Source of the DNA: Hasllibacter sp963833115
Lineage (GTDB): Bacteria > Pseudomonadota > Alphaproteobacteria > Rhodobacterales > Rhodobacteraceae
Direction: 5' to 3'
Length of the DNA: 64,000 nt
NCBI GenBank assembly: GCA_963833115.1
Contig: CAWHWS010000002.1
Location: 2,604,001-2,668,000 of the forward strand
Positions 55,245-63,286 of this stretch are shown in pieces. The notes under the pieces are model-generated. The model searched no databases. It had not been told where the DNA came from and saw nothing but the letters and a program-made list of their open reading frames with translations. A program made the translations under genes and the position numbers. The number at the start of each line of letters is the position of its first letter. Within the stretch, counting starts at the first letter, position 1.

Positions 55245-56095
55245 CCCCCTGGGACGAGCGCGCCTGCGCGCTGGGCGAGGGCGCCCTCTGGCATCCGGAG
55301 CGGGCGCAGCTCTACTGGTTCGACATCCTCGCCGGCCGCCTCCACACCTGCGAGGGCGAGGCCCCCCGCACCTACGAGATCGGCGAGATGGCGAGCGCCG
55401 CCGGCTGGATCGACGCCGGCACGCTCCTGATCGCGACCGAGACCGCGCTGCGGCGCCTCGACCTCGCCACCGGCGCCCTCGCCCATGTCGCGGACCTCGA
55501 GGCGGACATCCCCGCCAACCGCTCTAATGACGGCCGCGCCGACCCCTGGGGCGGCTTCTGGATCGGCACCATGGCCAAGGACGCGGCGGACGGTGCCGCC
55601 ACGATCTACCGCTACCATGGCGGCGAGCTGCGCGCCCTGCGCACGGGCCTCGCCATCTCCAACGCGACCTGCTTCGCCCCGGACCGCCCCCTCGCCTACT
55701 GGACCGACACGCCGACCCAGGTCGTCATGCGGCAGGCGCTCCACCCGGACACCGGCTGGCCCGACGCCGAGCCGGAGGTCCATCTCGACCTGTCCTCCAC
55801 CTCCCGCCGCCCCGACGGCGCGATCACGGACGCCGCCGGCAACCTCTGGATCGCCGAATGGGGCGGCGGGCGCGTGACCTGCAACGCCCCGGACGGCACG
55901 CTCCTCTGCGCTCACGAGGTCGGCGGCCGGCACAGCTCCTGCCCGGCCTTCGGCGGCGCGGACCTGACCACGCTCTTCGTCACGACGGCGCGCCAGGGCC
56001 TGCCGGACGCCCTCCTCGCCGACCCCGCCCAGGGCTGCACCTTTGCGGTCCCCGGCGCCGGGCGCGGTCGCCCGGAACCCCGCGTGATCGTGTGA
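55241..56095 (+). CDS. SMP-30/gluconolactonase family lactonase (probable galactonolactonase)
   Basis: This 284-residue six-bladed beta-propeller hydrolyses sugar lactones. Metal ligands are Glu in CALGEGALWHPE, Asn in ANRSNDGRADPWGGFW, Asn in ISNATCFAPD and Asp in RPDGAITDAAG, the standard set. WIGTMAKDA is the conserved blade strand. In this operon it should open galactono-lactone to galactonate after the dehydrogenase step. Confidence 0.92.
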   Translation: MTPWDERACALGEGALWHPERAQLYWFDILAGRLHTCEGEAPRTYEIGEMASAAGWIDAGTLLIATETALRRLDLATGALAHVADLEADIPANRSNDGRADPWGGFWIGTMAKDAADGAATIYRYHGGELRALRTGLAISNATCFAPDRPLAYWTDTPTQVVMRQALHPDTGWPDAEPEVHLDLSSTSRRPDGAITDAAGNLWIAEWGGGRVTCNAPDGTLLCAHEVGGRHSSCPAFGGADLTTLFVTTARQGLPDALLADPAQGCTFAVPGAGRGRPEPRVIV

Positions 56096-58119
56096 CCGCC
56101 GCCGAGCCCGCGCGGCAGGTCGGCACCTGCTACTACCCCGAGCACTGGCCCGAGGAGGCCTGGCCCGAGGACGCCGCCCGCATGGCCGCCGCCGGCCTGA
56201 CCCTCGTCCGCATCGGGGAGTTCGCCTGGTCCCGCCTCGAGCCCGCGCCGGGGACGCTCCGCTGGGACTGGCTCGACCGCGCCATCGACGTCCTCGCCGG
56301 GGCGGGCCTGGGCATCGTGCTCGGCACCCCCACCGCCACCCCGCCGCGCTGGGTCCTGACGAAGCACCCGGACATGCTGGCGGTGGACGCCGAGGGCCGC
56401 CCGAGGCGGTTCGGCTCCCGCCGCCACTACTGCTTCTCCCACGAGGGCTACCGCGACGAGGCCGCCCGCATCGCCCGCCTCATGGCCGACCGCTACGGGC
56501 GCGACGACCGGATCGTCGCCTGGCAGATCGACAACGAGTACGGCTGCCACGACACGACGTTCAGCTATTCGGCGGCCGCCCGGCAGGGCTTCCGCGACTG
56601 GTGCGCCCGCCGCTACCAGTCGCCGGACGCGCTGAACCGGGCCTGGGGCAACGTCTTCTGGTCGATGGAGATCGCGGACTGGGACGAGCTCGATCTGCCG
56701 AACCTGACCGTGACCGAGCCCAACCCGGCCCACGCCCTCGCCTTCCGCCGCTTCTCCTCGGACCAGGTCGTCGCCTTCAACCGGATGCAGGCGGACATCC
56801 TCCGGGCGCGGACGGCGATGCCGTTGATCCACAACTACATGGGCGACGAGAGCTCCTTCGACCACTGGGCGCTCGGCGCCGACCTCGACGTGGCGTCCTG
56901 GGACAGCTACCCGCTCGGCTTCCTCTCCGACCGCCTGGACCTGCCGGCCGCCCACAAGCGCGCCTACCTCCGGCAGGGCGATCCCGACATGCAGGCCCTG
57001 CACCACGACCTCTACCGCGCCGTCGGGTCACTGCGTGACGGCGGGGCGGGGCCGCGTACCGATCCGCGGGCCGCGCCGCCGGGCACCCCGCCGGTTCGAA
57101 GCGAGACCCCGAAAGCCCCCACCGGCAGGTGGTGGGTCATGGAGCAGCAGCCCGGCCCCGTGAACTGGGCGCCGCACAACCCCGCGCCCCTGCCCGGCAT
57201 GGCCCGCCTCTGGGCGCACGAGGCCTTCGCCCACGGGGCCGAGGCCGTGCTCTACTTCCGCTGGCGGCAGGCGCCCTTCGCCCAAGAGCAGCAGCACGCC
57301 GGCCTCCTGCGCCCGGACTCGGCCGCCGCCCCGGGCCTGGCAGAGGCGGCACAGGTCGCGGCGGAGGTGGCGAGCCACCCGCCCGGCACCGCCCCCGGCC
57401 AGGCCGCCATCCTCTTCGACTACGCCTCCGCCTGGGCCTGGGACGTGCAGCCCCAGGGCGCCGGGTTCGACCATTTCCACCTGATCCACGCGATGTACGC
57501 GGGCCTCCGCCGCCTTGGCCTCGACGTCGACATCCTGCCCCCGGGCACCGCCGACCTCTCCCCCTGGCCCCTCGTCCTGATCCCCGGGATGGCTTGCGTC
57601 CCGGACGCGCTCATGGCCGCAATCGCCGCACACGAGGGCACGTGCATCCTCGGCCCCCGCACCAACGCCAAGACCGCCGAGATGGCGATCCCCGTCCCCC
57701 TGCCGCCGAACGTGCCCGGCCTGGGCTGCACCGTCGCGGCCGTCGAATCCCTCCCCCCCGACGCCCCCATGCCCGTCGCCGGCGGCGGCCACGTCCGCAC
57801 CTGGTTCGAGCACCTCGAGGGCGCCGCCGAGCCCACCGCCACGCTCGAGGACGGCCGCCCCCTCGTCATGTCCGCCGGCCGCACCCACTACCTCGCCGGC
57901 TGGCCCGACCCCGAGGCCTTGCAAGCGCTGCTCGTGGCGGCGTGCCGCGCCGAGGGCATCGCCCACGCGCCCCTCCCCGAGGGCGTGCGCACGCGCCGCA
58001 CCCGCACGCACCGCGTCTGGCTCAACTACGCCGCCGAGCCGAGGGACACCCCCGTCGGCACCCTCCCCCCCGCCGGGGTGCACCACGAGCCGCTGAGCGG
58101 CCAGCCGCCCCGGACCTGA
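56092..58119 (+). CDS. Beta-galactosidase, GH42, with in-frame insert near the nucleophile
   Basis: This 675-residue cytosolic enzyme cleaves beta-galactosides. The barrel begins VGTCYYPEHWPEEAW; the acid/base is Glu149 in QIDNEYG and the nucleophile Glu351 in RWWVMEQQPGPVNW. A trimerisation domain and small beta domain follow. Residues 313-345 are an Arg/Pro/Gly-rich insert directly before the nucleophile strand; without it the nucleophile would be near residue 318, close to characterised relatives. The GTG start overlaps the lactonase stop, and the stop codon lies inside a palindromic repeat, so the last residues (GQPPRT) are repeat-derived. Confidence 0.93.
   Translation: MTAAEPARQVGTCYYPEHWPEEAWPEDAARMAAAGLTLVRIGEFAWSRLEPAPGTLRWDWLDRAIDVLAGAGLGIVLGTPTATPPRWVLTKHPDMLAVDAEGRPRRFGSRRHYCFSHEGYRDEAARIARLMADRYGRDDRIVAWQIDNEYGCHDTTFSYSAAARQGFRDWCARRYQSPDALNRAWGNVFWSMEIADWDELDLPNLTVTEPNPAHALAFRRFSSDQVVAFNRMQADILRARTAMPLIHNYMGDESSFDHWALGADLDVASWDSYPLGFLSDRLDLPAAHKRAYLRQGDPDMQALHHDLYRAVGSLRDGGAGPRTDPRAAPPGTPPVRSETPKAPTGRWWVMEQQPGPVNWAPHNPAPLPGMARLWAHEAFAHGAEAVLYFRWRQAPFAQEQQHAGLLRPDSAAAPGLAEAAQVAAEVASHPPGTAPGQAAILFDYASAWAWDVQPQGAGFDHFHLIHAMYAGLRRLGLDVDILPPGTADLSPWPLVLIPGMACVPDALMAAIAAHEGTCILGPRTNAKTAEMAIPVPLPPNVPGLGCTVAAVESLPPDAPMPVAGGGHVRTWFEHLEGAAEPTATLEDGRPLVMSAGRTHYLAGWPDPEALQALLVAACRAEGIAHAPLPEGVRTRRTRTHRVWLNYAAEPRDTPVGTLPPAGVHHEPLSGQPPRT
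57028..57126. repeat. In-frame 99-base insert inside the GH42 gene
   Basis: This GC-rich stretch is free of stops, encodes SLRDGGAGPRTDPRAAPPGT and 13 more residues, and interrupts the conserved Ala-Val-Gly to Arg-Trp-Trp junction of GH42 enzymes. The limits are set by where family sequence stops and resumes. It does not match the other repeat families closely, so its origin is open. Confidence 0.6.
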
Positions 58120-58132
58120 TCCGGGGCCCCGC
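58105..58132. repeat. GGACCTGATCC palindrome overlapping a stop codon
   Basis: CCCCGGACCTGATCCGGGG is a variant of the element at 24872 and 52766. The TGA within it (58117-58119) is the stop of the beta-galactosidase gene; the mutarotase ATG follows 18 bases after the element. Confidence 0.82.
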
Positions 58133-58149
58133 CGTCGAGGAGCCGCGCC

Positions 58150-59154
58150 ATGACCCCATTCGGAACCACGTCCCAGGGCGAGACCGTCCACCGGCTGGCC
58201 CTCTCGGACGGCCCGCTGACGGCCCACGTCCTCACCTGGGGCTCCGTCCTGCAGGACGTCCGCCTCGCGGGCCTCCCCCATTCCCTCACCCTCGGCTCGC
58301 CGGACTTCGCACCCTACGAGGGCCCGCTCGCCACCGCCGGCGGCCTGATCGCGCCGGTCGCGAACCGCATCTCCGGCGCCGCCGCGCCGCTGGACGGCCG
58401 CACCGTCGCGCTCGAGGAGCGCCCGGGCACCGGCCTCACCCTCCATTCCGGCTCCGCGGGCACCCATCGCAAGTCCTGGCGCGTCGAGGACCACTCCCCC
58501 GCCCACGCCCTCCTCGCCATCGACCTGCCGGACGGCGAGGCCGGCTTCCCCGGCGACCGCCGCATCGCCGCGCACTGGCACGCCGAGGGCGCGTCCCTCA
58601 CCCTCACCGTCGAGGCCACCACCGACGCGCCGACCTGGATCAACGTCGCGAATCACAGCTACTGGAACCTGGACGGCGCCCCGACCATCGCCGGCCATGC
58701 GCTCGCCTGCCCCGCCGCCCGGTACCTCCCGGCCGACGAGGAGGGGCTCGTGGACGGCACCGTCGCCGACGTCGCGGGCACCCCGCTCGACTTCCGCGGC
58801 GGCCGGACCCTCGGCGCCGGCACGCCCCATCTCGACCGCTGCCTCGTTCTCGGGCACGCGCGCCGCCCCCTCGCCCACGCCGCCACCCTGACCGGCGCGA
58901 CCGGGGCGCGCATGGTGATGGAGACCACGGAGCCCGGGCTCCAGGTCTACGACGGCTGGAAGCTCGCCGACGTCGGCGCGCCGGACCATCACGGCCGGCC
59001 CGTCGCCCCCCATGCGGGCGTCGCGCTGGAGGCGCAGGGCTGGCCCGACGCGCCCAACCGCCCCGCCTTCCCCTCCATCCGCCTGGACCCGGGCGAGACC
59101 TACCGCCAGGTCACGCACTGGACGTTCGAATTGCCCGGAGATCCGGCCCGGTAG
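58150..59154 (+). CDS. galM: Aldose 1-epimerase (galactose mutarotase)
   Basis: This 334-residue enzyme interconverts alpha and beta anomers of galactose, supplying the form used by the dehydrogenase. Typical motifs are GGLIAPVANRISGA near residue 62, the catalytic histidine in NVANHSYWNLDG near 165-175 and a C-terminal GVALEAQGWPDAPN with the catalytic glutamate. GGAG precedes the ATG. It is the last gene of the galactoside operon. Confidence 0.94.
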   Translation: MTPFGTTSQGETVHRLALSDGPLTAHVLTWGSVLQDVRLAGLPHSLTLGSPDFAPYEGPLATAGGLIAPVANRISGAAAPLDGRTVALEERPGTGLTLHSGSAGTHRKSWRVEDHSPAHALLAIDLPDGEAGFPGDRRIAAHWHAEGASLTLTVEATTDAPTWINVANHSYWNLDGAPTIAGHALACPAARYLPADEEGLVDGTVADVAGTPLDFRGGRTLGAGTPHLDRCLVLGHARRPLAHAATLTGATGARMVMETTEPGLQVYDGWKLADVGAPDHHGRPVAPHAGVALEAQGWPDAPNRPAFPSIRLDPGETYRQVTHWTFELPGDPAR

Positions 59155-59189
59155 GCACTTGGCGCCGGCGCGCGGATCGCCTATCTGCC

Positions 59190-59209
59190 GTTTCAGAAAT
59201 TACTGAAAC
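59190..59209. promoter_or_regulatory. Palindromic operator before the GbsR-type regulator
   Basis: GTTTCAGAAATTACTGAAAC has seven-base arms that are perfect inverted copies around six A/T-rich bases, in an otherwise GC-rich region 13 bases before the regulator's ATG. This is the form expected of an autoregulatory site for a dimeric MarR/GbsR-type protein that would also control cydAB. Confidence 0.6.
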
Positions 59210-59221
59210 ACCGGGACGGCC

Positions 59222-59785
59222 ATGCAGCTTACGGACCTTCAGCGCGACTTCGTGATGCATTTCGGGGAGATGGGCTCGCGCTGGGGCATCGCCCGCACGG
59301 TGGGTCAGATCTACGCCGTGCTGTTCCTGTCGGACGAGCCGCTCAACGCGGACGCCATCGTGCAGGCGCTGGGGGTGTCCCGCTCCAACGTCTCGATGGG
59401 GCTCAAGGAGCTGCAGTCCTGGTCCCTCGTGCACCGCCACGACATCCCCGGCGACCGGCGCGACCACTTCGTCGCCACCGAGGACATGTGGGAGACCGTC
59501 CGCACCCTGATCGCCGAGCGCAAGCGCCGGGAGATCGACCCCACCCTAAGCCGCCTGCGCGAGCTGGAGATGCGCACGCCCGGCCCCGAGGACGCGCACG
59601 CCCACGCCCGCATCGCCGAGCTGCGCGGGCTGATCGAGGGGATGAGCGGCTTTTACGCCGAGCTCGACCGGATGGAGACCGCGCAGCTCGTGCGCCTGAT
59701 GCGGATGGGCCGCGCCGTGACCGGCCTCGCCGCCGGCGCCGCCCGCCTGAGCCCGCTCCGCAAGACCGCGAAGGAAAGTGCCTGA
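59222..59785 (+). CDS. GbsR/MarR family transcriptional regulator
   Basis: This 187-residue winged-helix DNA-binding protein has its recognition region in NADAIVQALGVSRSNVSMGL (residues 41-60), with wing sequence HDIPGDRRDHFVA. The C-terminal half is helical and probably dimerises. The opening GEMGSRWGIARTVGQIYAVLFL is the GbsR-type signature. It begins just after a perfect palindrome and ends five bases before cydA, so it most likely controls the oxidase genes and itself. Confidence 0.88.
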   Translation: MQLTDLQRDFVMHFGEMGSRWGIARTVGQIYAVLFLSDEPLNADAIVQALGVSRSNVSMGLKELQSWSLVHRHDIPGDRRDHFVATEDMWETVRTLIAERKRREIDPTLSRLRELEMRTPGPEDAHAHARIAELRGLIEGMSGFYAELDRMETAQLVRLMRMGRAVTGLAAGAARLSPLRKTAKESA

Positions 59786-59789
59786 CGCC

Positions 59790-61229
59790 ATGGACACCCT
59801 GATCCTCAGCCGCATCCAGTTCGGCGCCAACATCTCGTTCCACATCCTCTTCCCGACGATCACCATCGCGCTCGGCTGGGCGCTGCTCTTCTTCAAGCTG
59901 CGGTTCCAGTGGACGGGCCTCGAGAAGTGGATGGACGCCTACCGGTTCTGGGTGAAGGTGTTCGCCCTCAGCTTCGCCATGGGCGTCGTCTCGGGCATCA
60001 CCATGTCCTTCCAGTTCGGCACGAACTGGCCCGGCTTCATGGAGAAGGTGGGCAACATCGCCGGCCCCCTCCTCGCCTACGAGGTCATGACCGCCTTCTT
60101 CCTGGAGGCCGTGTTCCTCGGCATCATGCTCTTCGGCTTCCGCCGCGTGCCCTCCTGGCTGCACACGACCGCGACCGCGCTCGTCGCCTTCGGCACCACC
60201 ATGAGCACGTTCTGGATCATCGTCCTGAACTCCTGGATGCACACGCCCCAGGGGTTCGAGATGATCGATGGGGTCGCCCACGCGACCGACTGGCTCGCCA
60301 TCGTCTTCAACCCGTCCATGCCCTACCGCTTCGCGCACATGCTGCTCGCCTCGGGCCTGACGGTCGCGTTCCTCATCGCCGGCATCGCCGCGTTCCGCCG
60401 CCTCCTGGGCGACCGGGACGAGGCGGTCTCCAGCCAGATCCGCTTCGGCGTGACCCTCGCGGCCCTGCTGATCCCGGTCCAGATCTTCGCCGGCGACATG
60501 CACGGCCTCAACACGCAGGAGTACCAGCCCGCCAAGGTCGCCGCGATGGAGGCCAACTGGTCCGACACGGACGGGCGCACGCCACTCGTCCTCTTCGCCC
60601 TGCCCGACCAGGACGCGCGCGAGAACCGATTCGAGATCGCGGTCCCCAACGGCGCCTCGTTCATCCTCGGCCACAAGGCCGACCACGTGGTCCCCTCCCT
60701 CGACGAGTTCGTCGCCGAGGACGGCACCGTCCTGCACCCGCCGGTGTCCAAGGTGTTCTGGGCCTTCCGCGTGATGGTTGGCACCGGCATGGCCATGCTC
60801 GCCCTCTCGTGGCTGACCTTCGTCCTCTTCATGCGCCGCCGGGTCGACAGCCACGGCGTCACGCGCCGCTGGGTGATCGACGCCCTGCCCAGGGTGCTGC
60901 TCTACGCCCTGGTGGCGATGACGTTCTCCGGCTGGCTGGCCACGCTCGCCGGCTGGTACACGACCGAGATCGGACGTCAGCCCTGGCTCGTGACCGGCGT
61001 CATGAGCACCGCGGAGGCCGTCGCCGACATCCCCGCCGGCATGGTCCTCTCGACGCTGCTGACCTACCTCGCGATCTACCTCGCGCTCACCTTCGCCTAC
61101 GTCTCGGTGATCTTCTACCTCGCGCGCCGCGCCGCCAAGGGCCGCCCGGTCGAGACCTTCGAGGACCCGAACCCCGGCCGCGCCGAGGTCGCGGTCGCCC
61201 GGGGCGCCGGCCTCACCCCGGCCGAGTGA
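59790..61229 (+). CDS. cydA: Cytochrome bd-type quinol oxidase subunit I
   Basis: This 479-residue integral membrane subunit oxidises quinol and carries the haems. His18 (ISFHILFPT) is the high-spin haem ligand. The quinol loop has FAGDMHGLNTQEYQPAKVAAMEA, and GWYTTEIGRQPW holds the conserved GRQPW. The short quinol loop points to the CIO (cyanide-insensitive) subgroup. ATG 59790 was chosen; a GTG 12 bases upstream overlaps the regulator gene and would add four residues. Confidence 0.95.
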   Translation: MDTLILSRIQFGANISFHILFPTITIALGWALLFFKLRFQWTGLEKWMDAYRFWVKVFALSFAMGVVSGITMSFQFGTNWPGFMEKVGNIAGPLLAYEVMTAFFLEAVFLGIMLFGFRRVPSWLHTTATALVAFGTTMSTFWIIVLNSWMHTPQGFEMIDGVAHATDWLAIVFNPSMPYRFAHMLLASGLTVAFLIAGIAAFRRLLGDRDEAVSSQIRFGVTLAALLIPVQIFAGDMHGLNTQEYQPAKVAAMEANWSDTDGRTPLVLFALPDQDARENRFEIAVPNGASFILGHKADHVVPSLDEFVAEDGTVLHPPVSKVFWAFRVMVGTGMAMLALSWLTFVLFMRRRVDSHGVTRRWVIDALPRVLLYALVAMTFSGWLATLAGWYTTEIGRQPWLVTGVMSTAEAVADIPAGMVLSTLLTYLAIYLALTFAYVSVIFYLARRAAKGRPVETFEDPNPGRAEVAVARGAGLTPAE

Positions 61230-61268
61230 TCCCCGCGGGGGCGGCGCCCGGCGCGCCGCCCCCGCATC

Positions 61269-61310
61269 CATGCGCATGGCATGCGCATGGGATGTGCATC
61301 GCCCGTGCAT
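61269..61310. repeat. ATGCGCAT double-palindrome element, copy 2
   Basis: The counterpart of the element at 7533: two ATGCGCAT octamers around GGC, then TGTGCAT and CCCGTGCAT. It lies in the 126-base gap between cydA and cydB. Keeping both octamers and both half-sites in two unrelated operons suggests a mobile or functional unit. Confidence 0.8.
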
Positions 61311-61355
61311 CCCGTGTGACCGACCCCGACGGGGCGAGAACGGAGACGGACCGAC

Positions 61356-62366
61356 ATGGACACCTTCGGCGACCCGGCCATCTGGCTGCCCTGGACCTTC
61401 GCCGCCCTCATGGGCCTCTCGATCCTGATCTACGTCGTCCTCGACGGGTTCGACCTCGGCGTCGGCGTGCTCTTCCCCTTCGCCACCGACGACGAGAAGG
61501 ACCGCATGATCTCCTCGATCGGCCCGTTCTGGGACGCGAACGAGACCTGGCTCGTCCTCGCCATCGGCCTCCTCCTCGTCGCCTTCCCCGCGGCGCACGG
61601 CCTCATCCTGACCTCGCTCTACCTGCCGGTCTTCATCCTCCTGGTGGGCCTCATCCTGCGCGGCGTGGCGTTCGAGTTCCGGGTGAAGGCGCACGTGCGG
61701 TACAAGGAGAAGTGGAACCTCGCCTTCTGGTTCGGCTCGCTCATCTCGTCGCTGGCGCAGGGGTTCATGCTCGGCATGTACATCATGGGCCTGACCTGGA
61801 CCCTGCCGCACGTCGCCTTCGCCTGCCTGACGGCGGTGTTCCTCACCGTCGGCTACAGCTTCATCGGCGCGTGCTGGCTCGTCATCAAGTGCGAGGAGGA
61901 CCTGCAGCGCAAGGCCGTCCACTGGGCGCGCCGCGGCATCTGGGGCCTGATCTCCGGCATCGCCCTGGTCTCGGCCGCCTCGCCCCTCGTCTCCCCCCGC
62001 ATCCTGGAGAAGTGGCTGGGCTGGCCCGAATCGCTCTACCTCGCGCCGTTCCCGCTCCTCTCGGCGGCGCTCATCGCCTTCCTCGGCTGGAAGCTCGCGC
62101 GCCTGCCCTATGACGACGACCGCTGGAACTGGACGCCCTTCGCCGCCGCCATGGCCATCTTCGCGCTGGCCTTCCTCGGCCTCGCCTACAGCTTCTACCC
62201 CTACGTTGTGCCCGAGCGGCTGACGATCTACGAGGCGGCCTCCGCGCCGGAATCCCTCTTCATCATCTTCATCGGCACGCTCTTCGTGCTGCCCACGATC
62301 CTGGGCTACACCGCGCTGGCCTACTGGATCTTCCGCGGCAAGGCGCGCGATCTGACCTATGACTGA
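61356..62366 (+). CDS. cydB: Cytochrome bd-type quinol oxidase subunit II
   Basis: This 336-residue membrane subunit has about eight to nine helices. The family opening LIYVVLDGFDLGVGVLFPF (about residues 25-43) and the conserved GPFWDANETWLVLAIG are intact; RGVAFEFRVKAH follows. It needs CydA for assembly; no CydCD exporter or CydX is evident here. ATG has GAACGGAGACGG upstream. Confidence 0.95.
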   Translation: MDTFGDPAIWLPWTFAALMGLSILIYVVLDGFDLGVGVLFPFATDDEKDRMISSIGPFWDANETWLVLAIGLLLVAFPAAHGLILTSLYLPVFILLVGLILRGVAFEFRVKAHVRYKEKWNLAFWFGSLISSLAQGFMLGMYIMGLTWTLPHVAFACLTAVFLTVGYSFIGACWLVIKCEEDLQRKAVHWARRGIWGLISGIALVSAASPLVSPRILEKWLGWPESLYLAPFPLLSAALIAFLGWKLARLPYDDDRWNWTPFAAAMAIFALAFLGLAYSFYPYVVPERLTIYEAASAPESLFIIFIGTLFVLPTILGYTALAYWIFRGKARDLTYD

Positions 62367-62384
62367 CCGACGGGAGCCCGGCCG

Positions 62385-62639
62385 ATGACACCCTGCATCT
62401 TCGTCCAGATACGCTGCGTCCCCGGCCGCACTTACGAGGTGGCCGAGGCGATCTTCCTGCGCGAGATCGTCTCCGAGATGTATTCCACGTCGGGGGATTA
62501 CGACCTGATGATGAAGATCTACGTCCCGGACGGCGAGGATGTCGGCAAGTTCCTGAGCGCCAACCTCTTCGACGTGCCGGGGATCGCCCGGTCGCTCACG
62601 ACCATGACGTTCAACGCCATCGACGTGCCGGGCGACTAG
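62385..62639 (+). CDS. Stand-alone Lrp/AsnC ligand-binding domain protein
   Basis: This 84-residue protein is only the RAM effector domain of Lrp/AsnC regulators, with no helix-turn-helix. FVQIRCVPGRTYEVAEAI opens it; VSEMYSTSGDYDLMMKIYV is the conserved core. Such domains form oligomers that bind amino acids. It follows cydB by 18 bases and probably shares its transcript. Its role beside an oxidase is unknown. Confidence 0.88.
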   Translation: MTPCIFVQIRCVPGRTYEVAEAIFLREIVSEMYSTSGDYDLMMKIYVPDGEDVGKFLSANLFDVPGIARSLTTMTFNAIDVPGD

Positions 62640-62776
62640 CCCCCGCCCTGCCGAGGGTCCCGCCGGCGCGCAGGCCCCCTGCGGATCGGCCCGTGCGCCA
62701 AGCGCCAGCGCGCCCAGGCCGTCGCCGCGACCGCCCCCACGAGCAGCGCCAGGAGCGCCGCGCCCTTGAGGGTCAC
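62636..62776 (-). CDS. Predicted single-helix membrane microprotein 3
   Basis: A 46-residue frame begins GTG with MTLKGAALLALLVGAVAATA, one hydrophobic helix, then an Arg-rich tail (WARWRLAHGPIRRGPARRRD). Its stop overlaps that of the convergent AsnC-domain gene. It is supported by the helix/basic-tail pattern and its position behind two similar short frames, not by homology. Confidence 0.45.
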   Translation of the reverse strand: MTLKGAALLALLVGAVAATAWARWRLAHGPIRRGPARRRDPRQGGG

Positions 62777-62830
62777 GGCCGCAGGCGTCCGCGCGCCGCC
62801 GGGCTGCCGTCCATCATGGGCTGTCGCCCA

Positions 62831-62968
62831 TCACGGGCCGTCGTCCCCGGGGTCCTTCCGCCGGGCCCGCGCGGCCTTGATCGCGCCGCGCAGGCTCCCC
62901 CAGACGAGGAGCGCGACGAGCGCCAGGGCGCCCACCAGCCAGGCGAGGGCGACGAGCACGTCCGTCAC
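62831..62968 (-). CDS. Predicted single-helix membrane microprotein 2
   Basis: A 45-residue frame begins GTG with MTDVLVALAWLVGALALVAL, a strong transmembrane helix, then a basic stretch (GSLRGAIKAARARRKDPG). It starts 28 bases after the stop of microprotein 1. The design repeats that of its neighbours. No family is recognised. Confidence 0.5.
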   Translation of the reverse strand: MTDVLVALAWLVGALALVALLVWGSLRGAIKAARARRKDPGDDGP

Positions 62969-62996
62969 CCCCGGCCCCGAGCCCGCGTCCGGGCGA

Positions 62997-63122
62997 TCAG
63001 CGCGCGGTGCCCGGGCCGCGCGTGGTGGAGCGGTGCTCCTGGGCCTGCTTGTGGGTCGTGAACAAGCCGAACACGGGGATGGCGAGGACGATGAGCCAGA
63101 CGATGATGGCGATGAAACCCAT
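62997..63122 (-). CDS. Predicted single-helix membrane microprotein 1
   Basis: A 41-residue frame begins ATG with MGFIAIIVWLIVLAIPVFGL, a complete transmembrane helix, then a polar tail (FTTHKQAQEHRSTTRG). GAAAGGA lies about ten bases upstream, a good ribosome site. It is the first of three such frames and is divergent from a Crp/Fnr regulator. Small oxidase subunits such as CydX or CcoQ have this size, but no match is claimed. Confidence 0.6.
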   Translation of the reverse strand: MGFIAIIVWLIVLAIPVFGLFTTHKQAQEHRSTTRGPGTAR

Positions 63123-63160
63123 GGGAGCGGTCCTTTCGTTCGAGTGTCGCGTCGGCAGCC

Positions 63161-63179
63161 TGTGCCGGACGCAGGCACA
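63161..63179. promoter_or_regulatory. Candidate inverted-repeat site in divergent promoter region
   Basis: TGTGCC-N7-GGCACA is a perfect six-base inverted repeat within the 164-base gap between the microprotein genes and the Crp/Fnr gene. It lacks the FNR TTGA half-sites, so what binds it is unclear. Confidence 0.3.
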
Positions 63180-63286
63180 ACCGCCCATCCCCCGAATACG
63201 TTCCGAGGCTCGGCGCGCGGGCGCGGAACCAACCCGTTCCCCCGGCCCTTACGCAGGCACGGCGCGGGGCCCGCGCTCGGGGGAAC

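Noticed and set aside
59778..59789. GTG start for cydA
   Set aside because: It overlaps the regulator gene and adds four residues ahead of the conserved CydA N-terminus; the ATG at 59790 fits better.
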